Source: Streptomyces sp. 6-11-2 (GTDB lineage Bacteria > Actinomycetota > Actinomycetes > Streptomycetales > Streptomycetaceae). From it: a DNA stretch of 64,000 bases. The notes beneath the pieces are model-generated. The model ran no database searches, was not told the DNA's origin, and saw only the letters and a list, made by a program, of their open reading frames with translations. The DNA is taken from NCBI RefSeq assembly GCF_006540305.1, contig NZ_BJOR01000001.1, positions 310,001-374,000 of the forward strand, written 5' to 3'. This document shows positions 56,022-64,000 of the stretch, in pieces. A program made the translations under genes and the position numbers. Each line of letters begins with the position of its first letter. The stretch's first letter is position 1.

Positions 56022-56702
56022 CTAAGGTGCGCCAGAGGCGATTTCCGCGGCCAGCCGAGCGCGCAGCCCGTCGACCAGTGCCGCGAGGGCGACCTCGAAG
56101 GCCAGGTCCGCGGCGGACCGCCCTTGCGCGGCGGAGGCCTCGTCCCGGGCGTGCACCGCGGCGGTGAACCTGGGCACCTGGGGCGAGTCCGGCCCGGGGT
56201 CGAACATCGCGGCCGGTGCCACCAGGTCCAGCGCCGAACCGAGGACGAACGACTCCACGCCGACCATGACGGGGATGACCGAAGCGGTCGGCCATCCGCC
56301 GCGCTCAAGACCGGAGACCACCGACTCGTACATCCGCAGGGTGCGGTGCGCACCGGACACCGGGATGGTGGCCAGCAGCGAGATGGTCTGCGGATGCGCC
56401 GCGAACGCCGCCCGGTAGAGCCGGGCCCAGCCGACCAGGGCCTCGTCCCAGGGCAGGCTGTCGAAGACCTTCGCGTCGATCGGGTCGGCCACCAGCTCGC
56501 GCACTCCGGCGAGGATGTCGTCCTTGCCCTTGACGTGGTTGTAGAACGACGAGGGCCGGACCCGGAGCCGCCGGGCCAGCAGCGCGATGGAGAACCCCTC
56601 GGCGCCGACCTCGTCGATCAGTTCCAGCGCGCCGCGCACGATCACCTCGCGATCGAGTACGGGCGTGCTCGGCCGTCCCGTCCTTCGCGTCCCGGCGCTC
56701 AT
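56022..56702 (-). CDS. TetR-family regulator
   Basis: A 226-residue regulator. HTH: VIVRGALELIDEVGAEGFSI, ALLARRLRVRPSSFYNHVKG and KDDILAGVRELVADPIDAKV. The C-terminal domain has TetR_C_1-like text (FAAHPQTISLLATIPVSGAH, FVLGSALDLVAPAAMFDPGP). The ATG at 56702 begins MSAGTRRTGRP; the open frame upstream lacks features. It is divergent from the amidohydrolase-permease operon and an interrupted palindrome lies between, so it probably represses that operon. Confidence 0.92.
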   Translation of the reverse strand: MSAGTRRTGRPSTPVLDREVIVRGALELIDEVGAEGFSIALLARRLRVRPSSFYNHVKGKDDILAGVRELVADPIDAKVFDSLPWDEALVGWARLYRAAFAAHPQTISLLATIPVSGAHRTLRMYESVVSGLERGGWPTASVIPVMVGVESFVLGSALDLVAPAAMFDPGPDSPQVPRFTAAVHARDEASAAQGRSAADLAFEVALAALVDGLRARLAAEIASGAP

Positions 56703-56759
56703 CCGGTGTCCCCGCCCCTCTTCCCAAGCGTCGTCGCGTGAGTCTAACCTGCGTCCACT

Positions 56760-56780
56760 AAAACGAATGGCGTTCGCTTT
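56760..56780. promoter_or_regulatory. Operator-like palindrome between TetR and amidohydrolase
   Basis: AAAACGAA-TGGCG-TTCGCTTT (56760-56780) has CGAA/TTCG inner arms and AA/TT outer arms. It ends just before the GGGAG ribosome site of the amidohydrolase, so a bound repressor would block that promoter. Confidence 0.6.
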
Positions 56781-56790
56781 GGGAGTACGT

Positions 56791-58419
56791 ATGCCCCTCA
56801 CCGTCTTCCGCAACGGCACCGTGTGGACCGGTCTGCCCGTACCGCCCGGGGCCGGGCAGCCGCCGACCGCGCTGGCCGTTCGGGACGGCCGCGTCGAGGC
56901 CGTCGGCGCCGAGGCCGAGGCGCTCGCCGGCGCCGCCGACGAGCTGCTGGACCTCGACGGAGGTCTACTCATGCCCGCGTTCGGAGACGGTCACTGCCAC
57001 CCCGACCAGGGCGGATTCGAAGCACTGGGGCCACGGATCAGACCCTGTACCAGCGTGGACGAGCTGGTCGCGGAGGTCGGCCGGTACGCCGCCGAGCACC
57101 CGGAGGCGGACTGGATCCTCGGCGGCAGCTACGACTCCACGCTCGCCCCCGACGGCCTCTTCGACGCCCGCTGGCTCGACGCCGTCGTGCCCGACCGCCC
57201 GGTCGCCCTGCGGGCCTGGGACTACCACACGCTGTGGTGCAACACCGAGGCCATGCGCCGGGCCGGCCTCGACGGCTCCGCCAAGGACAGCGAGCGCGGC
57301 CGGTTCGTACGCCGTGCCGACGGCAGCCTGATGGGCACCATGGTCGAGTGGGACGCGGTCGACGCGGTCCTCGGCGCCGCACCCGAGCGCACCCTGGACG
57401 AACGTGTACGGGCCCTGACCCACGCCACCCGCACCTACGCCGCGGCCGGAGTCACCTGGATCCAGGACGCCTGGGTGGACCACGAGGCCGTCGACGCCTA
57501 TCTGACGGCGGCCCGGCAGGGCGTCCTGGCCACGCGGGTGAACCTCGCCCTGCGCGCCGACCCGTCGCGGTGGCGCGAGCAGCTGGCCGAGTTCGCGGCC
57601 GACCACGACCGGATCCACGCGGAGGGGCTCGACCGGCTGACCGTGCGGACCGTCAAGTTCTTCGTCGACGGCATCATCGAGAACCGCACCGCGGCGCTGC
57701 TCGAACCGTACGCCGACGACCCCTGCACCCGGGGCATGCCGGTCTGGGCCGCCGCCGAGCTGCGCGAGGCGCTGGTGGAGATCGACCGGCTGGGGCTCCA
57801 GCCGCATCTGCACGCGATCGGCGACGCCGGCATCCGCACCGCCCTGGACGCCCTCGCCCACCTCACCGAGGTGCGCGGCCCCCGGGACCGCCGTCCGGTG
57901 ATCGCCCATGTGCAGATGGTCGACCCCGAGGACCTGCCCCGCTTCGCCGAACTGGGCGTGATCGCCAACATCGAGCCCCTGTGGCTTCAGCCCGACCCCG
58001 CGATGACCGACTTGACCATGCCCCGTCTGGGCGAGGTCCGGTCCCGGCAGCAGTACCCGCTGGGCTCGCTGCTGCGCAGCGGAGCCCGGGTCTCGTTCGG
58101 GAGCGACTGGCCGGTCACCGACCACCGGCCGCTGACGGGCCTTCCGGTCCCGGTGACCCGGCAGACGCCGGAGCGCCTCCCCGAGGGCGGATGGCTGCCG
58201 GGGGAACGGATCGACATCGAGACCTCGATGTCCTGCTACACGGCCGGCGTCGCCCATCAGGCGATGGCCGACGACCGGGGTGTCCTGGCCCCGGGACGGG
58301 TCGCCGACCTGGTCTGGCTCGACCGGGACCCCCGCGACCTCGATCCGCACGACGTGCCCGCCATCACCGTGCTCGGCACCTGGCTGGCGGGCGAGCGCAC
58401 CCACGGCACCCAGGGGTGA
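56791..58419 (+). CDS. YtcJ-type metal-dependent amidohydrolase
   Basis: A 542-residue amidohydrolase. Metal motif DGHCHPDQGG (His-x-His), a lysine/His region (LTVRTVKFFVDGIIENRTAA), QPHLHAIGDAGIRTALDALA, PVIAHVQMVDPEDLPRFAEL and the catalytic Asp in VSFGSDWPVTDHRPLTG. The RIAD/GRVADLVWLDRDP-like end is standard for the superfamily. It should hydrolyse an amide or lactam of unknown identity. GGGAG five bases before ATG 56791 supports the start. It is followed after 94 bp by an APC permease, so the pair probably imports and opens one substrate. Confidence 0.9.
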   Translation: MPLTVFRNGTVWTGLPVPPGAGQPPTALAVRDGRVEAVGAEAEALAGAADELLDLDGGLLMPAFGDGHCHPDQGGFEALGPRIRPCTSVDELVAEVGRYAAEHPEADWILGGSYDSTLAPDGLFDARWLDAVVPDRPVALRAWDYHTLWCNTEAMRRAGLDGSAKDSERGRFVRRADGSLMGTMVEWDAVDAVLGAAPERTLDERVRALTHATRTYAAAGVTWIQDAWVDHEAVDAYLTAARQGVLATRVNLALRADPSRWREQLAEFAADHDRIHAEGLDRLTVRTVKFFVDGIIENRTAALLEPYADDPCTRGMPVWAAAELREALVEIDRLGLQPHLHAIGDAGIRTALDALAHLTEVRGPRDRRPVIAHVQMVDPEDLPRFAELGVIANIEPLWLQPDPAMTDLTMPRLGEVRSRQQYPLGSLLRSGARVSFGSDWPVTDHRPLTGLPVPVTRQTPERLPEGGWLPGERIDIETSMSCYTAGVAHQAMADDRGVLAPGRVADLVWLDRDPRDLDPHDVPAITVLGTWLAGERTHGTQG

Positions 58420-58513
58420 CCCCACGGCGGGGCGCCGCCGCACGCCCCGCCCCAGCCGACGCCCTTGCCGGATCACCCGGCGATGCCTCATTCTTCTGCG
58501 GAAGGAACGCTTC

Positions 58514-59905
58514 ATGACGGATACAGACATCCCCGCGGAAAAAGGACTCAGGCGAGTCCTGGGGCTGCCGGGGCTCACCCTCTTCGGGCTCACCTATCTC
58601 GCCCCGGTGACCGTGTTCACCACCTACGGGGCGGTCACCGGCGTCACCCACGGCCATCTGCCGGCCGCCTATGTGATCGCCCTCGTGGTGATGCTCTTCA
58701 CTGCCGTCAGCTACGGGCGGATGGTGCGGGCGTTCCCCACGGCGGGGTCGGCGTACACCTACACCCAGCAGTCCTTCGGCGGGCATGTCGGCTTCATGGT
58801 CGGCTGGACGCTGCTGCTGGACTACCTCTTCCTGCCGATGATCAACTTCCTGCTGATCGGCATCTATCTGCACAGCCAGTTCCCGTCGGTTCCCGCACGG
58901 GTGTTCGTGCTCGCCGCGCTGCTGCTCGCGCTTTTCGTCAACGTGCTCGGCGTGGACTCCATCAGCCGGCTCAGCATCCTGGTGGTGGGCCTGGCCGGGG
59001 TACTCGTGGTGCTCTTCGTCGCCCTGTCCGTCCACCACACGCTCGGCCACGGCGCCTCCAAGCCGTTCGCCTCGTTCCTGCCGGGCGGCTCCGGGACCTC
59101 GGCGGCGTTCTCCGGGGCCGCGATCCTGGCGCTGAGCTTCCTCGGGTTCGACGCGGTCTCCACCATGTCGGAGGAGGCCAAGGACCCGCGGCGCACCATC
59201 CCCCGCGCCATCGTGCTGACCACGGCCATCGGCGGCGTCCTGTTCATCGTGGTGTCCTGGATGGGCGCGCTGGTGCACCCGGGCGCCACGTTCAGCGACC
59301 CCGACAGCGCGGGCCTGGACATCATGCGAACGCTGGGCGGTTCGGCCTTCACCTCGTTCTTCGTGGCCGTCTATGTCGCGGGCGCCTTCGGCTCCGGGGT
59401 CACCACGCAGGCGAGCGTGTCCCGGATCCTGTACTCGATGGGACGCGACGGGGTGCTGCCCAAGCGGGTGTTCGGCTATCTGCATCCCCGCTTCCGCACC
59501 CCGGTGATCGCGACCGGCCTGACGTCCGCGGTCTCGCTGGTCGCCCTGTTCATCAGCCTCGACAACGCCGTGGTGATGATCAACTTCGGTGCCCTGATCG
59601 CCTTCTCGATGGTCAACCTGAGCGTGGTCAAGCACTATCTGATCGACCAGGGCCGCCGGAGCGGTCGCGACCTGCTCTCCTACGGGCTGCTGCCGATCGT
59701 CGGATTCGCGCTGACCGTCTGGCTGTGGACCAGCCTGGAGGGCATCACCTTCGAGGTGGGGCTCTGCTGGATGCTGGCCGGGTTCCTGTACCTGCTGTTC
59801 CTGACCCGCGCGTTCCGGCGGAAGCCTCCGGTGATGAGCTTCAGCGAGGAGCGGTCGGAGGCGGAGGCCGCGCCGGGCGACGTGGCGGCGGTGCGGCGGG
59901 TTTGA
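58514..59905 (+). CDS. APC-superfamily amino-acid/amine permease
   Basis: A 463-residue permease with about twelve hydrophobic segments. APC hallmarks: LGLPGLTLFGLTYLAPVTVF in helix 1, SYGRMVRAFPTAGSAYTYTQ between helices 2 and 3, LSFLGFDAVSTMSEEAKDPR (helix 6 and loop), and RILYSMGRDGVLPKRVFGYL. It likely carries an amino acid, amine or related amide by proton symport. AAGGAA six bases before the ATG. Last gene of the TetR-controlled operon; a perfect hairpin follows 12 bases after the stop. Confidence 0.92.
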   Translation: MTDTDIPAEKGLRRVLGLPGLTLFGLTYLAPVTVFTTYGAVTGVTHGHLPAAYVIALVVMLFTAVSYGRMVRAFPTAGSAYTYTQQSFGGHVGFMVGWTLLLDYLFLPMINFLLIGIYLHSQFPSVPARVFVLAALLLALFVNVLGVDSISRLSILVVGLAGVLVVLFVALSVHHTLGHGASKPFASFLPGGSGTSAAFSGAAILALSFLGFDAVSTMSEEAKDPRRTIPRAIVLTTAIGGVLFIVVSWMGALVHPGATFSDPDSAGLDIMRTLGGSAFTSFFVAVYVAGAFGSGVTTQASVSRILYSMGRDGVLPKRVFGYLHPRFRTPVIATGLTSAVSLVALFISLDNAVVMINFGALIAFSMVNLSVVKHYLIDQGRRSGRDLLSYGLLPIVGFALTVWLWTSLEGITFEVGLCWMLAGFLYLLFLTRAFRRKPPVMSFSEERSEAEAAPGDVAAVRRV

Positions 59906-59916
59906 GTGACGCGGCT

Positions 59917-59949
59917 GAGGGCCTGCCGACGGGGTGTCGGCAGGCCCTC
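59917..59949 (+). terminator. Perfect 14-bp hairpin terminator
   Basis: GAGGGCCTGCCGAC (59917-59930) pairs exactly with GTCGGCAGGCCCTC (59936-59949) over a five-base loop, just past the permease stop. Confidence 0.9.
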
Positions 59950-59995
59950 GCCCGTGTCGGGCCATGTCCCGGGGCCGAGAACCGTGTTCGGCCGC

Positions 59996-60191
59996 GGGTC
60001 CGTTGTCGCTGGGCGCGCAGTTCTCCGCGCCCCTGGCGCCCCTTCGGGGCCCGAAGAACGTGCTCCCCATGGGTCCGTCATCGCCGGGCGCGCGGTTCCC
60101 CACGCCCCTGGGCGCCCCTTCGAGGCCCGAAGAACGTGCTCGCCCCATGGGTCCGTCATCGCCGGGCGCGCAGTCCCCCGCGCCCCTCGGA
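59996..60191. repeat. Two and a half tandem copies of a common Streptomyces intergenic motif
   Basis: Units start at 59996, 60071 and 60149 (75 bp, 78 bp and a partial 43 bp). Each opens GGGTCCGT then GGGCGCGC-AGTTCCCCGCGCCC-like text, and the two full units end CGAAGAACGTGCTC-CCCAT. The GCGCGCAGTTCCCCGCGCCC core is scattered through Streptomyces genomes. It lies between convergent transcripts and could act in termination or as a protein site; the local duplication is recent. Confidence 0.8.
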
Positions 60192-60209
60192 GCCGCCGGG
60201 CGTTGCCGG

Positions 60210-62351
60210 TTACGTTGTCGCGTCTGCCAGGGCCAGGTCGTGCAAGCGGTCCGGTGGGCCCGGGCGGGCGTAGTACCAGCCCTGGGCGGTGTCGCAGCCC
60301 AGGACGCGCAGTTGCTCGGCCTGGGCGCCCGTCTCCACGCCCTCCACGGTGACCGCGAGGTCCAGGCTGTGGGCGAGCGCGACGATGCCCTCGACGATCT
60401 TCAGGTCGACGGGGTCGGCCGGGAACTGCTGCATGCCCTGGGTGAAGGAACGGTCCAGCTTGAGCACGCTCACCGGCAGCCGGCGCAGGTTGGCCAGGTT
60501 GGAGTAGCCGGTGCCGAAGTCGTCCAGGGCGATGTCGACGCCCATCTCGGCCAGCCGGCGCAGCGGCTTGAGCAGGTCGTCGTCGGCGCCGATGAGCGCC
60601 GACTCGGTGACCTCCAGGCACAGCGCGTCCGGCTGCACGCCCGCGCGCTCCAGGATGTCGACGGTGTCCTGGACGAGCCCGGGGTGGGTGAGCTGGCACG
60701 GCGAGAGGTTGACGTTGATGCGCAGCGGTCCCTCGGCGCCGTCCCGGTGCGTCTCCCGCCACCGGCGGGCCTGGCGCACCGACTGCTCCATGACCCAACG
60801 GCCCAGCGGGACGATCAGCCCGGTGTGCTCGGCGAGCGGGATGAACCGGTCGGGGCCGAGGACGCCGTGCTGCGGATGCAGCCAGCGCACCAGCGCCTCG
60901 GCACCGCGCACGCTGCCGTCACCGAGGTGCACCAGGGGCTGGTACTCGATGAAGAACTCGCCCCGGTCCAGCGCGGCCGGCAGCGCCGTGGTCAGTCCAT
61001 GCCGGGTGATGGCGCGGGCGTCGGCCTCCGGATCGGCGAGCTCGAAGCGGTTGCCGCCGGCCGACTTGGCCCGGTACATGGTGATGTCCGCGCTGCGCAG
61101 CACCTCGGCCGCGCTGCGCTCGCCCGCCGGTCCCTCGACGATGCCGATGCTGCCGCGTACGGCCAGTTCCCGGCCGTCGATGCGGACCGGGGCGACCAGC
61201 GCGTTCATGATCCGGGCGGCGAGCTCGTCGACCTCGCGCCGGGTGCCGGGGCCGGTGGTCAGCGCGACGAACTCGTCACCGCCGAGCCGGGCGACCATCT
61301 CGCCGGGCGCGGTCGCACAGGCCTGGAGCCGGTCGGCGACCTCGACGAGCAGCCGGTCGCCGGCCGCGTGGCCGAGGCTGTCGTTGATGGTCTTGAAGCC
61401 GTCCAGGTCGAGGTAGCACAGGCCGAAGCGCTGGTCCTCGCCCGCGTTCAGCGCCTTCTCCAGGCGTTCGAAGAACAGGGTGCGGTTGGGCAGGCCGGTG
61501 AGCGCGTCGTGGGTGGCCTCGTACCGCAGTCTCAGATTGAGCAGCCGCCGCTCGGTGGTGTCCTCCATGAGGGCGAGCTGGTACTGCGGGTAGCCGTCCG
61601 CGTCGCGGAGCAGGGAGACGGTCAGGTTGGTCCACAGAACCGTTCCGTCCGGCCGGTAGAAGGCCTTCTCCACGTGGTAGTGCTCGCGCTCGCCGCGCAC
61701 CAGTTCCTCGTACAGCCGCCACATCTGCGGGGCGTCGTCGGCGTGGGTCCACTCTTGTACGTTGCGGCCGCGCACGGTCTGCTCGGAGCCGCCGAACATG
61801 CGCAGCAGCGCGCTGTTGACCTGGAGGACGTTGCCCTCCAGGTCGGCGATGGCGATGCCGATCGCCGCGCCTTCGAACACGGCGCGGAAGCGGGCCTCGC
61901 TGGCGTGCAGGGCCTGGGCGACCACGCCCTGGGCGCGCAGCGCCGCCTGGGCTATCGCCTCCTGCTCGGCCAGTGTGCGTTCGCGCAGCGCCCGCGCGAA
62001 CCCTGCCGCCATCGAGTGCTGCAACCGCGCGGAGCGGGCGCGCAGGTCCTCCTGGTCGCCGTCCTCGCCGCAGTACAGCACGAGATAGGCGTCGAGGCAG
62101 TCCAGCGAGCGGCTGAGCGCCTCGGGCGCGGTGCAGTGTGCGTCGACCAGGGCCGCGCCGACTGCCTCGCCCTCCTCCGCGGCGAAGGCCCGGTCCCGTA
62201 GCGCCGTGCTCAACCGGCGGGCGAGCGGCAGGAGTTGCTCCTCGAACTCCGGGCGGGTCAGCGACGTCGAGGTCACCGGGAAGACGGCCCGGCTCCAGAT
62301 CGTCGTCAACCGGCGAAGTCTGCCCTCCGGCCCGTCCGGTCCCGCGATCAC
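60210..62351 (-). CDS. rmdA: PAS-GGDEF-EAL cyclic-di-GMP protein (RmdA type)
   Basis: A 713-residue cytosolic c-di-GMP enzyme. N-terminal helical region to about 150, PAS domain at about 160-280 (ARFRAVFEGAAIGIAIADLE, SLLRDADGYPQYQLALMEDT), GGDEF at 357-361 (ARLGGDEFVAL), EAL at 485-487 (GAEALVRWLHPQHG) with DFGTGYSNLANL and LKLDRSFTQGM. Both catalytic motifs are intact. S. coelicolor RmdA has this layout and works mainly as a phosphodiesterase affecting development. GTG 62351 overlaps the methyltransferase stop (GTGA), so the two are translationally coupled. Confidence 0.88.
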   Translation of the reverse strand: MIAGPDGPEGRLRRLTTIWSRAVFPVTSTSLTRPEFEEQLLPLARRLSTALRDRAFAAEEGEAVGAALVDAHCTAPEALSRSLDCLDAYLVLYCGEDGDQEDLRARSARLQHSMAAGFARALRERTLAEQEAIAQAALRAQGVVAQALHASEARFRAVFEGAAIGIAIADLEGNVLQVNSALLRMFGGSEQTVRGRNVQEWTHADDAPQMWRLYEELVRGEREHYHVEKAFYRPDGTVLWTNLTVSLLRDADGYPQYQLALMEDTTERRLLNLRLRYEATHDALTGLPNRTLFFERLEKALNAGEDQRFGLCYLDLDGFKTINDSLGHAAGDRLLVEVADRLQACATAPGEMVARLGGDEFVALTTGPGTRREVDELAARIMNALVAPVRIDGRELAVRGSIGIVEGPAGERSAAEVLRSADITMYRAKSAGGNRFELADPEADARAITRHGLTTALPAALDRGEFFIEYQPLVHLGDGSVRGAEALVRWLHPQHGVLGPDRFIPLAEHTGLIVPLGRWVMEQSVRQARRWRETHRDGAEGPLRINVNLSPCQLTHPGLVQDTVDILERAGVQPDALCLEVTESALIGADDDLLKPLRRLAEMGVDIALDDFGTGYSNLANLRRLPVSVLKLDRSFTQGMQQFPADPVDLKIVEGIVALAHSLDLAVTVEGVETGAQAEQLRVLGCDTAQGWYYARPGPPDRLHDLALADATT

Positions 62352-63160
62352 GCCGTACGCCCCACGCCCGCGAAACCGGAGAAGGCATACGGGTCCTCGT
62401 CCTCCGGCGCCGTACGCGGCCGCCAGTTCGGCATCGGCACCAGCCCGGGTTCCACCATGTCGTACCCCTCGAAGAACCGCGCGATCTCCTCGCGCGAACG
62501 CATGATCAGCGGGTTGCGAATGTCCTTGTACACGTCCACCAGGGACCGGCTCCGCTTCACGGAAAGCGGGATTCCCTCGAACGCGGCATGGGTGAGGACG
62601 AGCAGGCTGCCGGGCGCGAGCGCGTCGCGCAGCTCGGCCACCGCACCGTAGGGGTCGTCCGCGTCCTCCACGAAGTGCAGTATGGCAACGAGAAGGAGCG
62701 CGACTGGCCGATTCAGGTCGATCAGCCGCCCCAACTCGGGGCTCGCGAGGATTTCCCCGGGCTTGCGCAGGTCGGCCGCGATCACGTCCGCGTCCTCGTT
62801 GCCCGCCAGAACGGCCTTGCTGTGGCTGACGGCCACCGGGTCGTGGTCGACGTACAGCACCCGCGCGCCGGGCCGGGCGGCCTGGGCGACCTCGTGGACG
62901 TTGCCGAAGGTGGGGATGCCGGACCCGATGTCCAGGAACTGGGTGATGCCCTCCGCCAGGGCGAAGTCCACGGCCCGGCGCATGAAGGCCCGGTTGGCCT
63001 GCATGATCTTGGGCAGCCCCGGCATCAACTCCATGGCCCTGCGGGCCGCTTCCCGGTCGACCTCGAAGTTGTGCGAACCGCCCAAGTAGAAGTCGTAGAT
63101 TCGAGCGACGCTCGGCATCGAGATGTCGATGCTTCGCGGAGCCCAGGCGGGACGCTCCAT
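62348..63160 (-). CDS. SAM-dependent methyltransferase, DUF574/SAV2177 type
   Basis: A protein of about 270 residues: SVARIYDFYLGGSHNFEVDR, QANRAFMRRAVDFALAEGIT, QFLDIGSGIPTFGNVHEVAQ (SAM motif I), VLYVDHDPVAVSHSKAVLAG, and LVAILHFVEDADDPYGAVAE. YDxxLGGxxNFxxDR is the family signature. Streptomyces has many copies, targets unknown. Start may be ATG 63160 or GTG 63172. It overlaps rmdA by four bases; this coupling is its main functional clue. Confidence 0.9.
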   Translation of the reverse strand: MERPAWAPRSIDISMPSVARIYDFYLGGSHNFEVDREAARRAMELMPGLPKIMQANRAFMRRAVDFALAEGITQFLDIGSGIPTFGNVHEVAQAARPGARVLYVDHDPVAVSHSKAVLAGNEDADVIAADLRKPGEILASPELGRLIDLNRPVALLLVAILHFVEDADDPYGAVAELRDALAPGSLLVLTHAAFEGIPLSVKRSRSLVDVYKDIRNPLIMRSREEIARFFEGYDMVEPGLVPMPNWRPRTAPEDEDPYAFSGFAGVGRTA

Positions 63161-63330
63161 CCATCTCTCCACAGCGTAGGCGATCCGGTGTTCGAGCTGA
63201 GGCTACTGATCGCCCGCCGAACGGGCGAGCGGAAACGGAAATTGACCATCCGTTCCCGGTCACCACCTGCGCTTCCGACCTGCTCGTCGCACCCGCATCG
63301 CGGTGAATTGCCACGATCTGCACACACGGC

Positions 63331-63367
63331 GGACCGCCCCCTCCGTGCGGTACGGAGGGGGCGGTCC
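63331..63367 (-). terminator. Perfect 16-bp hairpin terminator
   Basis: GGACCGCCCCCTCCGT (63331-63346) pairs exactly with ACGGAGGGGGCGGTCC (63352-63367) over five bases. It lies downstream of the lipoprotein gene on the minus strand. Confidence 0.88.
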
Positions 63368-63370
63368 GAT

Positions 63371-63435
63371 CTGGAGAGAGTTGGGGAAGTGGGGAAAGCG
63401 GGGGAAGTGGAGAAAGCGGGGAAAGCGGGGAAAGC
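63371..63435. repeat. Purine-rich tandem repeat
   Basis: Nearly uninterrupted purines on the plus strand, built from degenerate 9-bp units such as GGGGAAAGC and GGGGAAGTG, about seven copies. It sits between the lipoprotein stop (63441) and its terminator, so the mRNA 3' end carries a pyrimidine tract. It may form triplex or unusual structure. Confidence 0.8.
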
Positions 63436-63440
63436 GACCC

Positions 63441-64000
63441 CTACTGCGGCGCGCCGATCGCCTTCCCGTCGGGGGAGACGGCGAACCATGTGCCGCCGAT
63501 GCCCTGGCCGTTGACGTCCCCGGGCGCCTCGTCCCCGGAAAACGTGTAGAGGGGCCAGCAGTTGATGGTCATCTGCTTGACGCCGTCGGGCCGGGTGAAG
63601 GGCATCATGCCCTTCTTCAACACGCCCTTGGTGTCGCTGACGGCAACGGGCGCCACGGCCGGCCACTTCTCCAGGCAGGAACCGGTGCAGGCGGAGACCG
63701 ACTTCGGCCACGCCTGGTCCTTCGAGAAGCGGTAGACCGTCATGCCGTTCTTGTCGACGACGACATCGCCCAGTTCGGTCTTCTTCACGGACAGGCCCGG
63801 CAGGTTCACCAACGAGGCCTTCTTGCCGTCGGGCGCCAGCGCGAACCACTTGCCGTTCACGCCCTGGCCGCTGGTCTCGCCGGCCTTGGTGTCCTTCGCG
63901 TAGCGGTAGGCGGGCCACCCGGCGATGGTCAGCTGCTTGCTGCCGTCGGCGCGGGTGACCTCGCCGAGCAGGGCCTTGTCGATACCGGCGCCGGCCGTGG
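63441..64000 (-). CDS. Secreted-repeat lipoprotein (YxFxxD repeats), cut by the window edge
   Basis: At least 186 residues, with the N-terminus outside the window. Three blades carry the Y-x-[FWY]-x-x-D signature: AYRYAKDTKAGETSG, VYRFSKDQAWPKSV and LYTFSGDEAPGDVNGQG. Each is followed by a G-x-G ... WFA/LAPDG segment (NGKWFALAPDG, GGTWFAVSPDG). CTGSCLEKWP in the middle supplies a disulfide. This matches the lipoprotein family with secreted repeats common in Streptomyces, function unknown. A lipobox signal is expected to the right of the window. Confidence 0.88.
   Translation of the reverse strand, partial: TAGAGIDKALLGEVTRADGSKQLTIAGWPAYRYAKDTKAGETSGQGVNGKWFALAPDGKKASLVNLPGLSVKKTELGDVVVDKNGMTVYRFSKDQAWPKSVSACTGSCLEKWPAVAPVAVSDTKGVLKKGMMPFTRPDGVKQMTINCWPLYTFSGDEAPGDVNGQGIGGTWFAVSPDGKAIGAPQ

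Noticed and set aside
58364..60148. 594-codon minus-strand open frame opposite the APC permease
   Set aside because: His/Arg/Gln-rich shadow; the permease has clear helices and family motifs.

Overview
The window is high-GC actinobacterial DNA, almost certainly from a Streptomyces chromosome. The support is the codon bias (nearly every codon ends in G or C), frequent GTG starts, ATGA/GTGA stop-start overlaps, Tat and lipobox secretion signals, an ergothioneine egtABCD operon, ornithine-lipid genes, and a PAS-GGDEF-EAL protein of the RmdA type. From memory, the order trx ... egtABCD - solute-binding lipoprotein - dodecin ... sdh - LysR ... rmdA - methyltransferase - secreted-repeat lipoprotein resembles the SCO0885-SCO0930 region of S. 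coelicolor; this was not checked by alignment. No tRNA, rRNA or CRISPR array was seen.

Layout. 1-8156: a catabolic block with an MFS permease, a ureohydrolase, gcvP and a frameshifted gcvT on the minus strand, a tandem glycine riboswitch ahead of gcvP, and a divergent PucR-type activator. It reads as uptake of a guanidino compound, hydrolysis to urea plus an amino acid (glycine is the attractive guess), then glycine cleavage. 8157-11488: a graveyard of mobile DNA, with a sensor-kinase stub, an IS630 piece, an IS3-family element with a broken orfB, a glucoamylase-like stub and an IS5-type stub. 11489-25710: small redox, stress and regulatory genes (pirin, TPR, M56/BlaI, peptide deformylase, MerA-like oxidoreductase, thioredoxin, LacI, TetR with FMN reductase, PASTA lipoprotein, a YgiB/YgiC-like pair, a SufR-like regulator with a cupin, and an orphan PemK preceded by a MITE-like element).

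26007-34762: egtABCD, an orphan sugar-binding lipoprotein with a DasR-like site, dodecin, a HAD phosphatase, small unknowns, a frameshifted UspA and a DinB protein. 34809-42694: a MerR-beta-clamp fusion, a Tat-exported beta-propeller protein flanked by NRPS, IS110, SH3 and endonuclease remnants, and DUF5995/DUF5996/cupin genes. 42754-51247: aldehyde dehydrogenase with divergent TetR, a short UvrA paralogue, a Tat-secreted NlpC/P60 protein, and olsB/olsA-like acyltransferases, the latter with an unusual pentapeptide-periodic tail.

51564-55940: sdhC-sdhA-sdhB with a divergent LysR regulator. 56022-59905: a TetR gene divergent from an amidohydrolase-APC permease operon. 60210-64000: rmdA translationally coupled to a DUF574-type methyltransferase, and a secreted-repeat lipoprotein that runs off the right edge.

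Several genes (gcvT, sensor-kinase stub, IS3 orfB, uspA, NRPS stub) carry small indels. Either this strain is shedding genes at these spots or the assembly has local indel errors; raw reads would decide.
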